Source: Desulfobacterium sp. (GTDB lineage: Bacteria > Desulfobacterota > Desulfobacteria > Desulfobacterales > Desulfobacteraceae). From it: a stretch of DNA of 49,628 bases. The notes beneath the pieces are model-generated. The model was not told where the DNA came from. It made no database searches and was given only the letters and a program-made list of their open reading frames with translations. This document shows positions 49,578 through 49,628 of this stretch, in pieces (the first letter of the stretch is position 1; every line of letters starts with the position of its first letter). The position numbers and the translations under genes were made by a program. The DNA is taken from positions 1-49,628 of the forward strand of contig JAEINR010000044.1 in assembly GCA_016342325.1 (NCBI GenBank). The letters run 5' to 3'.

Positions 49578-49628
49578 AAAGGCGTTGAAAACGACTGATA
49601 AAATGTTCCCCAAAGTGATCCCAATCAT

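Overview
The window looks like chromosomal DNA from a Desulfobacterota (deltaproteobacterial) sulfate reducer of the Desulfobacteraceae type. This is an inference from gene content and style: a TypA–MetE/UROD-like pair, a PatZ-like acyl-CoA synthetase/GNAT protein next to a tandem universal stress protein, many two-component genes, a TauE/SafE permease operon, and REP-like elements of a kind I associate with these genomes. No rRNA, tRNA or CRISPR array was seen.

Region 1 (1–3.5 kb) is AT-rich and accessory. It opens with three tandem 23-bp repeats resembling the end of an IS21-type element, abutting a gene remnant with a dGTPase-like C-terminus. A degenerate HTH/transposase-like fragment, a tetranucleotide microsatellite, an RDD membrane protein and a TIR/nucleoside-deoxyribosyltransferase-like protein follow.

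Region 2 (3.5–17.6 kb) is a type VI secretion satellite island. On the plus strand a cassette encodes a patatin lipase, an M35-like zinc peptidase, a small exported protein, a TPR-methyltransferase and VgrG. Convergent to it is a minus-strand operon (polysaccharide deacetylase lipoprotein, LysM/TPR lipoprotein, double-FHA protein). Divergent from that operon is a membrane sensor–Ser/Thr kinase–PP2C phosphatase operon. Together these resemble the kinase/phosphatase/FHA pathway that controls T6SS firing, but no sheath, tube or baseplate gene is present.

Region 3 (17.7–27 kb) is housekeeping: a CHASE4-HAMP-PAS-PAS-GGDEF cyclase, a SpoU-type RNA methyltransferase, a TrpXYZ-type ABC importer with a good promoter, typA, and a UROD/MetE-like protein ending in a hairpin and a REP-like inverted repeat.

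Region 4 (27–42.2 kb) is the most intriguing. A minus-strand operon (PatZ-like protein, then tandem UspA) is divergent from a sigma-54 response regulator and its cysteine-containing histidine kinase. Next, behind a near-perfect sigma-54 promoter, comes a seven-gene operon: membrane histidine kinase, receiver, TauE/SafE permease, two-TM protein, an ATP-grasp/phosphohistidine protein lacking the usual PEP-binding barrel, and two more stand-alone receivers. A weaker sigma-54 site lies before the PatZ-like gene, and a similar 15-bp dyad occurs at both promoter regions. I infer one sigma-54-governed regulon coupling membrane sensing, anion transport, phosphohistidine chemistry and protein acetylation/stress.

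Region 5 (42.4–49.6 kb) holds an M23 peptidase, a MarR–GNAT fusion, a nucleoside deaminase, an SF1 helicase preceded by two strong inverted repeats, an APH-family kinase, a DUF309 protein and a small exported protein of unknown function.
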